This document shows positions 30,844 to 38,616 of a DNA stretch of 42,026 nucleotides, piece by piece (the stretch's first letter is position 1; each line of letters starts with the position of its first letter). The position numbers were made by a program, and so were the translations under genes. Below the pieces are notes generated by a model that was given only the letters and a program-made list of their open reading frames with translations, did not search any database and was not told where the DNA came from. This stretch comes from an uncultured Oscillospiraceae bacterium (GTDB lineage Bacteria > Bacillota > Clostridia > Oscillospirales > Oscillospiraceae), in assembly GCA_949916125.1 (NCBI GenBank), contig CATLEJ010000006.1, positions 1 through 42,026 on the forward strand, given 5' to 3'.

Positions 30844-31926
30844 TCAATAGCCGGGGTTCTCCACCTTGGTGTAGTGCTTGGCCTTTTCCTCGCCCCGCAG
30901 CACCCGCAGGCCGCCCAGGGCCAGGGAGAGCATCTCGTCCTCCCCGGCGTACACCACCACGGGGGCGATGAACTCCACCCGCTCCCGGATGTACTCGGTG
31001 ACATACTTGGAGTAGGCGATGCCGCCGGTGAGCAGGATGGCGTCCACCTTGCCCCGCACGTTGGGGGCGCACTTGGCGATGTTCTTGGCGATGTTCAGCG
31101 CCATGGCGTCGTAGATGAGCTTGGCGTGCTCGTCGCCGTCCTGGATCATCTTCTCCACCGCCCGGCTGTCGGTGGTGCCCAGGTGGGACATAAGGCCGCC
31201 CTGGCGCTTTACCAGCTTCATCATGGAGTTGTAGTCATGCTCTCCGTCGTAGCACATCTTGATCACGTCGAACATGGGCAGGCCGCCGGAGCGCTCGGGG
31301 GAGAAGGGGCCCTCCTCGTCGTTGATGAAGTCCTCAATTTTGCCGTTGTGGTGGAGGTTGACGGAGATGCCGCCCCCCAGGTGGGCCACGATAACGGTGA
31401 TGTCCTCGTACTTCTTGCCGCTCTCCCGGGCGTAGCGCATGGCGGCGGCCCGGGTGTTGAGGTTGTGGCCCATGCCCTTGCGCCGGAACTGGGTGATGCC
31501 GGTGATCTTGTTGATGGGCAGCAACTCGTCCACGGTGATGCCGTCGTAGATGAAGGCGGGTATGCCGTATTCGACGCTGATGGCCCGGGCGATCATGGCA
31601 CCCACGTTGGAGGCGTGCTCGTTCTGGGGTTTATTCTTGAGCTGCCACACCATGTCGTCGTTGACCTCATAGGCCCCGGCCTCGATGGGGGTGAGCAGCC
31701 CGCCCCGGGACACGATGCCGGTGAGGCTGTCCAGGGCCACACCATGGGCTTCCAGGGTTTTAACTACCAGCTCCTTGCGGAACTCATACTGCTCGGCCAC
31801 ATGGTCGAAGGGGGCCAGCTCCTCGGGGGAGTGGACGATGGACTCGGTGAACAGCGGCGTCTCGTCCTCAAAGACGGCGATCTTGGTGGAGGTGGAGCCG
31901 GGGTTCAAAATCAGCAGCTTTTCCAT
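30844..31926 (-). CDS. buk: Butyrate (short-chain acyl) kinase
   Basis: A 360-aa member of the acetate/butyrate kinase family: LLILNPGSTSTKIAVFED at the N-terminus, IVAHLGGGISVNLHHNGKIED in the middle and ILLTGGIAYSKYVTEYI near the end. It transfers phosphate from an acyl phosphate to ADP, making ATP and free acid. It follows ptb by 10 nt, the usual ptb-buk operon. With a branched-chain oxoacid oxidoreductase nearby, isobutyryl or isovaleryl phosphate may be the main substrate. Butyrate remains possible. Confidence 0.93.
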   Translation of the reverse strand: MEKLLILNPGSTSTKIAVFEDETPLFTESIVHSPEELAPFDHVAEQYEFRKELVVKTLEAHGVALDSLTGIVSRGGLLTPIEAGAYEVNDDMVWQLKNKPQNEHASNVGAMIARAISVEYGIPAFIYDGITVDELLPINKITGITQFRRKGMGHNLNTRAAAMRYARESGKKYEDITVIVAHLGGGISVNLHHNGKIEDFINDEEGPFSPERSGGLPMFDVIKMCYDGEHDYNSMMKLVKRQGGLMSHLGTTDSRAVEKMIQDGDEHAKLIYDAMALNIAKNIAKCAPNVRGKVDAILLTGGIAYSKYVTEYIRERVEFIAPVVVYAGEDEMLSLALGGLRVLRGEEKAKHYTKVENPGY

Positions 31927-31936
31927 GGGCGCCTCC

Positions 31937-32845
31937 TTACTGTCTGGCCGCGGCGGCGGAAATCACGATGGACAGGTACTTCTCCAGCGGCGTGGAGCCC
32001 CGGCTGGTCATGACGATGGGGCACTTGGCGCCCACGATGAAGCCGGCCATCTTGGCCCCGCAGGTGACGGTGAGCATCTTGCCCATCAGGTTGCCGGCGT
32101 GGATGTTGGGGGCCACCAGCACGTCGCAGTCCCCGGCGCAGGGGCTCTCAAAGCCCTTGAAGTCGGCGATTTCCTTGCTGACGGCGCAGTCGTAGGAGAT
32201 GGGGCCCTCCACGATGCAGCCGGTGATCTCGCCCCGCAGGTTCATCTGCTTCAGGGCGTCGCCCTCCACCGTCTCGGGCATCTTGGGATTGAGCTTTTCC
32301 ACGCAGGCCACCACGCCCACCTTGGGGCACTCATAGCCCATAGCGTGGAGGGCGCCCACGGTGTTTTCAATGATGCACTTCTTCTGCTCCAGGGTGGGGT
32401 AGGTCACCATGCCGCCGTCCACGGGCACCAGCAGCTTGTGGTAAGAGGGCACCTCGAAGGCGGTGAAGTGGCTCATGATGCCGCCCTTGCCCAGGCCGTG
32501 CTCCTTGTCCACCACCGCCTTGAGCAGCACGGAGGTGTCCAGCTTGCCCTTCATGAGGAAGTCGGCCTTGCCCTCCCGGACCAGGCCCACGGCGAACCGG
32601 GCGGACTCGGCCAGGTCGGGCACGTCATAGATGTCCCCGGGGTCAACGCTCTCCCCCAGGTGGGCCAGGGCCTCGTCAATCAGCTTCTTGTCGCCCACCA
32701 GGATGGGGTGGGCGATGCCCTCCTTCCGGGCGTGGAGGGCGGCCTCAATGGTGTGCTCGTCGCCGGCGGCGGCCACGGCCATCCGGGACATGGAGGGATG
32801 GCCCTTTTGATGCTCGATCAACTGGTCGAATGTTTTGAAAACCAT
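31937..32845 (-). CDS. ptb: Phosphate butyryltransferase (phosphotransacylase)
   Basis: The 302-aa protein (Clostridium Ptb is about 300 aa) has MVFKTFDQLIEHQKGHPSMSRMAVAAAGDEHTIEAA and the conserved end GAKMAGFIVGAKCPIVMTSRGSTPLEKYLSI. It converts acyl-CoA plus phosphate to acyl phosphate, the substrate of Buk. The start at 32845 is preferred because AAAGGATG lies upstream; longer frames run into the promoter region. It is transcribed divergently from gntR, 116 bp apart. Confidence 0.93.
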   Translation of the reverse strand: MVFKTFDQLIEHQKGHPSMSRMAVAAAGDEHTIEAALHARKEGIAHPILVGDKKLIDEALAHLGESVDPGDIYDVPDLAESARFAVGLVREGKADFLMKGKLDTSVLLKAVVDKEHGLGKGGIMSHFTAFEVPSYHKLLVPVDGGMVTYPTLEQKKCIIENTVGALHAMGYECPKVGVVACVEKLNPKMPETVEGDALKQMNLRGEITGCIVEGPISYDCAVSKEIADFKGFESPCAGDCDVLVAPNIHAGNLMGKMLTVTCGAKMAGFIVGAKCPIVMTSRGSTPLEKYLSIVISAAAARQ

Positions 32846-32894
32846 GGCGGTGCATCCTTTCGTTATTGGTGTGGATGGGACGGTAAATTTTCCC

Positions 32895-32937
32895 TTGCTT
32901 TTTTGGGGGAGGTCAGATATAATACACTTTGCAAGAT
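32895..32937 (+). promoter_or_regulatory. gntR promoter and candidate GntR operator
   Basis: TTGCTT (32895-32900), 17 bp, TATAAT (32918-32923) drives gntR. CACTTTGCAAGAT (32925-32937) begins just after the -10 and differs by one base from CATTTTGCAAGAT at 37160-37172 upstream of the vor operon. A second TATAAT follows at 32937-32942. The shared motif is a good candidate for the operator of the encoded regulator. Confidence 0.65.
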
Positions 32938-32961
32938 ATAATATTTTAGGAGCTATGTACA

Positions 32962-33609
32962 ATGGCACGAATCAAAAAGGCTTCCCTGGTGGACCAGATT
33001 TACACCAAGCTGCGGGAGGACATTATCACCCTGAAAATCCCCATGGGGACCCGGATCAACGTCAATGAGCTCCAGGCGGAGCTGGGCGTGAGCTGTACCC
33101 CCATCCGGGAGGCGGTGAACCGGCTCCAGCAGGAGGAACTGGTCAACTACGAGAACAACGTGGGCGCCCGGGTGCTCACCCTGGAGGAGCACGACGTGCG
33201 GGAGATCCACGAGCTGGCGCTGACCCTGCAGCAGGCCGCGGTGCGGCTGGCCCTGAAAAACGGCGACGCCGGCGAGATGCTGGATGAGATCACGGAGCAG
33301 ATCGACCGCTATGAGGCCGCCCGCAGCCCCAGAGAAGGGGTCAAGGCGGTACACAACCTCATCGGGGTATTTTACCACCACTGCGGCAACCGGCGGCTGG
33401 ACCGGAGCATGATCGCCATCCAGGGGCAGGTGCTGCTGCTGCGGTATATTTATGCCGAATGCCCCGGATGGAGCGGACACATGGACGAGCTGCTGGACAT
33501 CCGGGACGGGGTGCGCAACAAGAGCCCGGAGGACATCTGCGCGGCCCTCCAAACCTATACGGAGCGGTCCGCCCCCGCCATATTGGAATGGCTGAAAAAC
33601 CACGAATAG
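32962..33609 (+). CDS. GntR-family regulator (FadR/FCD type)
   Basis: A 215-aa regulator. The N-terminal winged helix (about 1-75) contains INVNELQAELGVSCTPIREAVNRLQQEELV. The C-terminal helical FCD ligand-binding domain has the His/Asp positions of that class (HNLIGVFYHHCGN, LLRYIYAECPGWSGHMDEL). FCD regulators usually bind small organic acids at a metal site. AGGAG lies 9 nt before ATG 32962. Divergence from ptb-buk and a shared motif with vor suggest control of branched-chain acid fermentation. Confidence 0.92.
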   Translation: MARIKKASLVDQIYTKLREDIITLKIPMGTRINVNELQAELGVSCTPIREAVNRLQQEELVNYENNVGARVLTLEEHDVREIHELALTLQQAAVRLALKNGDAGEMLDEITEQIDRYEAARSPREGVKAVHNLIGVFYHHCGNRRLDRSMIAIQGQVLLLRYIYAECPGWSGHMDELLDIRDGVRNKSPEDICAALQTYTERSAPAILEWLKNHE

Positions 33610-33622
33610 ACGTTGCCGGAGA

Positions 33623-33654
33623 GGGCCGGTTCGCGAAGCGAACCGGCCCTTTTT
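33623..33654 (+). terminator. Terminator of gntR
   Basis: GGGCCGGTTCGC (33623-33634) pairs perfectly with GCGAACCGGCCC (33638-33649), loop GAA, then five T. Confidence 0.95.
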
Positions 33655-33678
33655 CCTGTCCTGGGCCCTTTGCCTGGG

Positions 33679-34227
33679 TTACTTCTGCGCCCTGCCCAGC
33701 TCCAGGCCCTTCTCAAAGGCGGCTTTGTTCAGCGGCAGCAGCTTGGGCTTGGAACCCAGCTTGTGCTCGATGGTGGACCACACCACCTCGGGGGGGACCA
33801 CCTCGGTATAGCCCACGTACACGCCCAGCATGATGACGTTCAGCACCTTGGCGTTGCCCATATCCAGGGCCAGCTCGGTGACGGGGGCCTTGACCACCTT
33901 CACGTCGTCCCGGTCCACATCCTTCTCGTCCACGATGGAGCTGTTGATGAACAGGGTGCCGCCGGGCTTCAGGGTTTTCAGGAACTTGCTGAGGGAGGGG
34001 CCGTTCATGACGATCAGGTCGTCCATCACGTCCCCCAGGGGGGCGCCGATCATCCCGTCGGAGATGACCACGAAGCAGTTGGCGGTGCCGCCCCGCTGCT
34101 CCGCGCCGTAGGAGGGGAAGAAGGTGACGTTTTTCTCGGTGGCGTCGCAGGTGGCGGAGGCCAGGAACTTGCCCAGCGTCATGACGCCCTGCCCGCCGAA
34201 GCCGGCTACACACAGATTGGTTTCCAT
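33679..34227 (-). CDS. 2-Oxoacid:ferredoxin oxidoreductase, gamma subunit
   Basis: The 182-aa protein is the gamma (CoA-binding) subunit of the pyruvate/2-oxoacid:ferredoxin family: TNLCVAGFGGQGVMTLGKFLA at the N-terminus and YGAEQRGGTANCFVVISD. Together with the three genes upstream it makes a heterotetramer that oxidises 2-oxoacids to acyl-CoA and reduces ferredoxin. It is the last gene of the operon, 12 nt after the beta subunit. Confidence 0.92.
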   Translation of the reverse strand: METNLCVAGFGGQGVMTLGKFLASATCDATEKNVTFFPSYGAEQRGGTANCFVVISDGMIGAPLGDVMDDLIVMNGPSLSKFLKTLKPGGTLFINSSIVDEKDVDRDDVKVVKAPVTELALDMGNAKVLNVIMLGVYVGYTEVVPPEVVWSTIEHKLGSKPKLLPLNKAAFEKGLELGRAQK

Positions 34228-34239
34228 ATCTGTACCCCC

Positions 34240-34977
34240 TTATCTGTCGCGGATGACGCCCAGCGGGAACTCGGGCAGCATCTTCTGCTCGATGAAGTCC
34301 AGGGCGTCCAGCGGGTCCAGGCCCCAGTTGGTGGGGCAGCTGGTGACGATCTCCACCATGGAGAAGCCCTTGCCCTCCATCTGGTTCTTGAACGCCTTTT
34401 TGATGGCGTTCTTGGTCTTGATCACGTTCTGGGGCGTGTTGCAGCTGGTGCGCTCCAGATAGCAGGGGGCGGTGAGCTGGTTGAGAATCTCGCACATATG
34501 CATGGGGTAGCCGTGCTCCTCGGCGATCCGGCCCTTGGGGGCGGTGGACGCCTTCATGCCCAGCAGGGTGGTGGGGGCCATCTGGCCGCCGGTCATGCCG
34601 TAGATGCCGTTGTTGATGAAGATCACGCTGATATTCTCCCCCCGGTTGGCGGCGGAGATGGACTCGCCCAGGCCGATGGAGGCGAAGTCGCCGTCCCCTT
34701 GGTAGGTGAAGACCAGGCTGTCGGGGCTGGTGCGCTTCATGCCGGTGGCCACGGCGGTGGCCCGGCCGTGGGGGGCGGTGATGTTGTCGTAGGCGATGTA
34801 GTCCATGTGGAGGCCGCAGCAGCCGATGCCCAGCACACACACGGCCCTGTCCACCAGATCCATCTCATCCAGCACCTCGCCGATGAGCTTAATCACGGTG
34901 GAGTGCATACAGCCGGGGCAGAACCCGGACACCTTGTCCTCCTGGATGGTGGTGGTGCGGGAATAAATTTTTTCCAT
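34240..34977 (-). CDS. 2-Oxoacid:ferredoxin oxidoreductase, beta (thiamine diphosphate) subunit
   Basis: A 245-aa subunit with the thiamine-diphosphate/Mg site (TYQGDGDFASIGLGESI...INNGIYGMTGGQ) and cysteines in FCPGCMHSTV. In this family it holds the active-site cofactor; electrons pass to the delta ferredoxin subunit. The size matches the VOR/KOR short beta subunits. It lies between alpha and gamma with 12-13 nt gaps. Confidence 0.93.
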   Translation of the reverse strand: MEKIYSRTTTIQEDKVSGFCPGCMHSTVIKLIGEVLDEMDLVDRAVCVLGIGCCGLHMDYIAYDNITAPHGRATAVATGMKRTSPDSLVFTYQGDGDFASIGLGESISAANRGENISVIFINNGIYGMTGGQMAPTTLLGMKASTAPKGRIAEEHGYPMHMCEILNQLTAPCYLERTSCNTPQNVIKTKNAIKKAFKNQMEGKGFSMVEIVTSCPTNWGLDPLDALDFIEQKMLPEFPLGVIRDR

Positions 34978-34990
34978 ATCTCTCTCCCCC

Positions 34991-36070
34991 TTACTTCGCC
35001 AGGATGGCGTCCACGGCCTTGAGGACGGACTCCCGACTCATGATATTGCCGCCGGAGCACAAGCAGGTCTCGATGGGGCAGCGGCCCTTCACGCCCATGC
35101 GCACGTCCTGCACCAGCTGGGCGGGGATGGACATTTCCACGTCCAGCACACCCTTGCACACGTCATAATTGATGTGCTCAAAGGCGGCGTAGGGGAAGGG
35201 GTGGACGGTAATGGGACGGATAAGCCCCACCTTCTTCCCGGCGGCCCGGCACAGGTCCACGGCGGACTTGCCGATCCGGGCAGACACGCCGTAGGCGGCG
35301 ATGACCACCTCCGCGTCCTCCACCATGTACTCCTCCACCTGCACATCCTTTTCCCAGGAGGCGTACAGGGCGGCGGCGTCCTCATTCGCCCGCTGCATCC
35401 TGGCAGTGTCCCACTGGCCGGGCTGGATCCAGGCCCGGTTGGCGTAGTCCAGCCGGTGGCCGGTGCAGGCCCACTTGGCCTTGGACGCCTTGATGGCGGC
35501 GATCTCCTCGTCGGTCTTCATGGGGGGCAGCTCCACCGGCTCCATCATGGTGCCGATGACGCCGTCGGCCAGGATGAGGACAGGGTTGCGGTCCCGGTCG
35601 GCATAATCGAAGGCGGCGTAGGTCAGGTCCACCGCCTCCTGCACAGTGGAGGGGGCCAGCACCAGCATCTCAAAACCGCCGTTGCCGCTGGCGCGGGTGG
35701 CCTGGAAGTAGTCCTGCTGGGCGGGCTGGATGGCGCCCACGCCGGGGCCGCCACGGGAGATGTTGGCGTACACGATGGGGATGCGGGCGGCGGCGCAGTA
35801 GCTGATGCCCTCGCTTTTCAGGGCGACGCCGGGGGAGGAAGAGGAGGTCATGCTCCGGGTGCCGGCGGAGGCCGCGCCGTACACCATGTTGACGGAGGCC
35901 ACTTCGCTCTCGCCCTGGACAAAGGTGCCGCCCACCTCGGGGAGACGGCGGGCAAAGTACTCGGGGATCTCGTTCTGCGGGGTGATGGGGTAGCCGGCGA
36001 AGAAACGACAGCCGGCCCGGACGGCCGCTTCCGCGATCGCTTCGCAGCCTTTCATCAATACTCTTGCCAT
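34991..36070 (-). CDS. vorB: 2-Oxoacid:ferredoxin oxidoreductase, alpha subunit (VorB-like)
   Basis: The 359-aa alpha subunit has the pyrimidine-binding domain (AGCRFFAGYPITPQNEIPEYFARRLPEVGGTFVQGESEVASVNMVYGAASAGTRSMTSSSSPG) and the later transketolase-like domain (LIRPITVHPFPY). The pattern is that of 3-methyl-2-oxobutanoate (2-oxoisovalerate) ferredoxin oxidoreductase. Substrate choice cannot be proven by sequence; a related 2-oxoglutarate (KOR) activity is the alternative. SD and gap of 15 nt to the delta gene. Confidence 0.9.
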   Translation of the reverse strand: MARVLMKGCEAIAEAAVRAGCRFFAGYPITPQNEIPEYFARRLPEVGGTFVQGESEVASVNMVYGAASAGTRSMTSSSSPGVALKSEGISYCAAARIPIVYANISRGGPGVGAIQPAQQDYFQATRASGNGGFEMLVLAPSTVQEAVDLTYAAFDYADRDRNPVLILADGVIGTMMEPVELPPMKTDEEIAAIKASKAKWACTGHRLDYANRAWIQPGQWDTARMQRANEDAAALYASWEKDVQVEEYMVEDAEVVIAAYGVSARIGKSAVDLCRAAGKKVGLIRPITVHPFPYAAFEHINYDVCKGVLDVEMSIPAQLVQDVRMGVKGRCPIETCLCSGGNIMSRESVLKAVDAILAK

Positions 36071-36085
36071 GTTCGTTTCTCTCCT

Positions 36086-36289
36086 TTACTTATAGACTTC
36101 AATGGCGCCGTCGGGACAGATCCGGGCGCACATACAGCAGGCGATGCACGCCTCCTGGTTCACCGGCTCGACATACTCGTAGCCCTTGGAATTGACGTGC
36201 TTGCCCACTGCCAGCACCTGCTTGGGGCAGTACTTGACGCAGTACCCGCAGCTCTTGCAGCGCTCGGCGATCACTTTGATCATTGCCAT
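36086..36289 (-). CDS. 2-Oxoacid:ferredoxin oxidoreductase, delta (2x[4Fe-4S]) subunit
   Basis: A 67-aa ferredoxin-like protein with two clusters: CKSCGYCVKYCPKQ and CIACCMCARICPDG. It carries electrons from the thiamine site to external ferredoxin. Start 36289 follows AAAGGAGGGC. A GTG at 36325 in the same frame adds 12 residues including the SD and is rejected. First of the four subunit genes. Confidence 0.93.
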   Translation of the reverse strand: MAMIKVIAERCKSCGYCVKYCPKQVLAVGKHVNSKGYEYVEPVNQEACIACCMCARICPDGAIEVYK

Positions 36290-36349
36290 GGAAAGCCCTC
36301 CTTTCTCCTCAGATATATCAACCACGGGGTCGGGAAGCGCCCGGCCTCA

Positions 36350-37069
36350 TCAGGTTTCTCCGTTGCCCAGCCAGGGGTAGGTCAGCGCCAGCCGCAGGGG
36401 GAATACCGGGACAGGCAGCGCTCTGGCCGCCTCTTCCGCCAGCTCCGCCCGGACGCAGGCGAAGGACAGGGGGAGGTATTCCCGCACCAGGGCATCGGTG
36501 CGGCGAAAGCCCTCCACCACCTCGTCCAGGGTGGTGGACACGCCGTTGTTGGGGTTGGCCACCAGGAACAGCTGGGTGAGCTTCACGTGGGATACGCCCA
36601 GGATTTTGCCCAGCGTCCCGTCGATGTGCTCGATGCTGTCCGACCAGGGCCGGTAGGCGTTGATCACGTAGAACACGGCGGTGGAGGGCTGGTTCAGCTG
36701 GGGCGCGAAGCCGCCGATGGAGCGGGCCCCGATGTAGTCGCCCCCCACGTCCAGCACCGCCAGGCAGCCCTCGTCCCGGAGCACGGGGGTTACGCCGCCC
36801 ACCAGGGTGGGGGCGTCCATAAACTGCTCCTGGTAGTGGACAACCACCCCGGCCCGCTCCAGCGACCCCCCCGCGTCCCGGGAGCGGAACAGGGGCTTTG
36901 TCATGTCCAGGTCAAAGAAATGGACCGGCTTCCTCCCCTGTGCGGCCAGGGCCTTGGCAAAGCTGATGGCGATTTCGCTTTTTCCGCTTCCAGCCTCGCC
37001 CAGAAATACAAAGTTATGCCACGCGCCGGTCAGTCCGAGACTGCCCAGCGGTTCCATTGCTGTGTCCAT
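36350..37069 (-). CDS. P-loop ATP-binding protein of unknown function, first gene of the vor operon
   Basis: A 239-aa soluble protein with a clear Walker A (VFLGEAGSGKSEIAISFAKAL, about residues 21-41) followed by VHFFDLDMTKPLFRSRD and a hydrophobic strand LAVLDVGGDYIGARSIGGFAP that may be Walker B/switch. It resembles SIMIBI-class NTPases in outline; I do not recognise a named family. Start 37069 has GGGAGG 9 nt upstream. It is 60 bp ahead of the delta gene and probably co-transcribed. A role in maturing or regulating the oxidoreductase is a guess. Confidence 0.7.
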   Translation of the reverse strand: MDTAMEPLGSLGLTGAWHNFVFLGEAGSGKSEIAISFAKALAAQGRKPVHFFDLDMTKPLFRSRDAGGSLERAGVVVHYQEQFMDAPTLVGGVTPVLRDEGCLAVLDVGGDYIGARSIGGFAPQLNQPSTAVFYVINAYRPWSDSIEHIDGTLGKILGVSHVKLTQLFLVANPNNGVSTTLDEVVEGFRRTDALVREYLPLSFACVRAELAEEAARALPVPVFPLRLALTYPWLGNGET

Positions 37070-37097
37070 CCGGCCCCGCCTCCCTTTCACTGGTTTA

Positions 37098-37126
37098 AGT
37101 ATACTACACCGGAACGGAAAATGCAA
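37098..37126 (-). promoter_or_regulatory. Promoter of the vor operon
   Basis: Minus strand: TTGCAT (37121-37126), 17 bp, TATACT (37098-37103). Repeated TTGCA elements and the CATTTTGCAAGAT motif (37160-37172) lie just upstream of the -35. Confidence 0.78.
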
Positions 37127-37159
37127 GAGAATATTGTATATCTTATTTTAAATATTTTG

Positions 37160-37172
37160 CATTTTGCAAGAT
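37160..37172. promoter_or_regulatory. Candidate GntR operator near the vor promoter
   Basis: CATTTTGCAAGAT matches the motif beside the gntR promoter at 12 of 13 positions. The 8-base core TGCAAGAT also occurs at 37254-37261, at the expected transcription start of the MFS gene. Confidence 0.55.
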
Positions 37173-37218
37173 AATAAAAAACAGCGGAGGGATTCGCCTG
37201 AAATTTTCATCTAAGGGC

Positions 37219-37261
37219 TGGACAAACGCGGATAAATTCGGTAAAATATATGATGCAAGAT
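37219..37261 (+). promoter_or_regulatory. Promoter and operator-like core of the MFS gene
   Basis: TGGACA (37219-37224), 17 bp, TAAAAT (37242-37247), then TGCAAGAT at 37254-37261, where a bound repressor would block initiation. The leader is about 65 nt. Confidence 0.65.
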
Positions 37262-37319
37262 TATCTGCCTGGCGTCCCGTGCCGGACAGCACCATTTTAT
37301 GTAAGAGGTGTGGGAGATT

Positions 37320-38546
37320 ATGAAGGAACAAGGAAAAAATTTGAACATCCGCTGGCTGTATCTGGCCGTGGGCGTCATTGCGCTGCTGTTTGCGGGCATC
37401 ATCTATGGCTGGTCCATTTTGAAGGCCCCCCTGGCGGCCGACTTCGGCTGGAGCGCCGACCAGCTGGCGCTGAACTTCACCCTGACCATGTGCTTTTTCT
37501 GCCTGGGCGGCATGGCGGGGGGCGTGCTGGCCAGGAGGGCCGGCATCCGGGCCGCCCTGATTCTGGCGGGGGCGCTGTCCTGCCTGGGCTTTTTCCTCAC
37601 CGCCCGGCTGGACGGCGGCAGCGTCGTCATGCTGTACGTCAGCTACGGCGTACTGGCGGGCCTGGGCATCGGCATCGCCTACAACGTGATCATTTCCACC
37701 GTCAACGCCTGGTTTCCCGACAAGAAGGGCACCTGCTCCGGCGCGCTGATGATGGGCTTCGGGGCCTCCGCCCTGGTGGTGGGCAATTCCATCAGCGTGC
37801 TGATGGAAAACCCGGCCATCGGCTGGCGCGGCGCCTTCCTGGGCCTTGGCGTGGTGCTGGGCGTAATACTGGTGATCACCGGCATTGTCCTGCGCCTGCC
37901 CCCCGCGGGGCTGGAGCTGCCCAAGCCGGAGCAGAAGGCGGGCGCCGCCGCCGAAGACTTTGAGATTCGGGACTACACCCCGGTTGAAATGGCGCGCCGC
38001 TTCTCCTTCTGGCGGGCCTTTGTGTGCATTGTGTTCCTGGCGGCGGTGGGCAACACGGTGATCTCCTTTGCCCGGGATCTGGCCATCTCCGTGGGAGCGC
38101 AGGCCGGGCTGGCCACCACCCTGGTGGGGGTGCTGTCCGTGTGCAACGGCCTGGGCCGCATCGCCACCGGCGCCATCTTTGACAAGATCGGCCGCCGCAA
38201 AACCATGCTGCTGGCCAATGTGGTGGCCATCGCCGCCGCCGGGGTGACGCTTCTGTCCGTGCTGATCGGTTCCGTCCCCCTGTGCGTGGCGGGACTGTGC
38301 GTCACCGGCTTCTCCTACGGCTCCTGCCCCACCATTTCCTCCGCCTTTGTGTCCGCGTTTTACGGCTCCAAACACTTTTCCATGAACTTCTCCATCATGA
38401 ACTTCAACCTGATGGGCGCCTCCCTGCTGGCCACGGTGTCCAGTATGCTGCTCACCAGCGCGGGCAGCTATGTGGCCCCCTTTGTGCTGCTGCTGGCGCT
38501 GTCCGGGGTGGCGCTGGTGCTGAATATCAGCGTGAAAAGGCCCTGA
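37320..38546 (+). CDS. MFS transporter, OxlT (oxalate:formate antiporter)-like
   Basis: A 408-aa protein with about 12 membrane segments. The first half starts LYLAVGVIALLFAGIIYGWSIL and has AWFPDKKGTCSGALMMGFGASALVVG, characteristic of the OxlT-like group of organic-acid transporters. The loop between segments 6 and 7 is about 45 residues. ATG 37320 lies 9 nt after AAGAGGTG; an in-frame GTG at 37308 is less likely. It diverges from the vor operon and shares a motif with its control region, so it may carry a branched-chain acid or oxoacid. The substrate is not shown by the sequence. Confidence 0.88.
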   Translation: MKEQGKNLNIRWLYLAVGVIALLFAGIIYGWSILKAPLAADFGWSADQLALNFTLTMCFFCLGGMAGGVLARRAGIRAALILAGALSCLGFFLTARLDGGSVVMLYVSYGVLAGLGIGIAYNVIISTVNAWFPDKKGTCSGALMMGFGASALVVGNSISVLMENPAIGWRGAFLGLGVVLGVILVITGIVLRLPPAGLELPKPEQKAGAAAEDFEIRDYTPVEMARRFSFWRAFVCIVFLAAVGNTVISFARDLAISVGAQAGLATTLVGVLSVCNGLGRIATGAIFDKIGRRKTMLLANVVAIAAAGVTLLSVLIGSVPLCVAGLCVTGFSYGSCPTISSAFVSAFYGSKHFSMNFSIMNFNLMGASLLATVSSMLLTSAGSYVAPFVLLLALSGVALVLNISVKRP

Positions 38547-38564
38547 CCCCGGCCGTACCTGTAA

Positions 38565-38599
38565 AAAATCCCCCCTGGCGCAATGCCAGGGGGGATTTT
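38565..38599. terminator. Bidirectional terminator after the MFS gene
   Basis: AAAATCCCCCCTGGC (38565-38579) pairs with GCCAGGGGGGATTTT (38585-38599), loop GCAAT. A/T tracts on both sides serve the converging MFS and V-ATPase units. Confidence 0.93.
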
Positions 38600-38616
38600 G
38601 CGTCGCAGCAGGCGGT

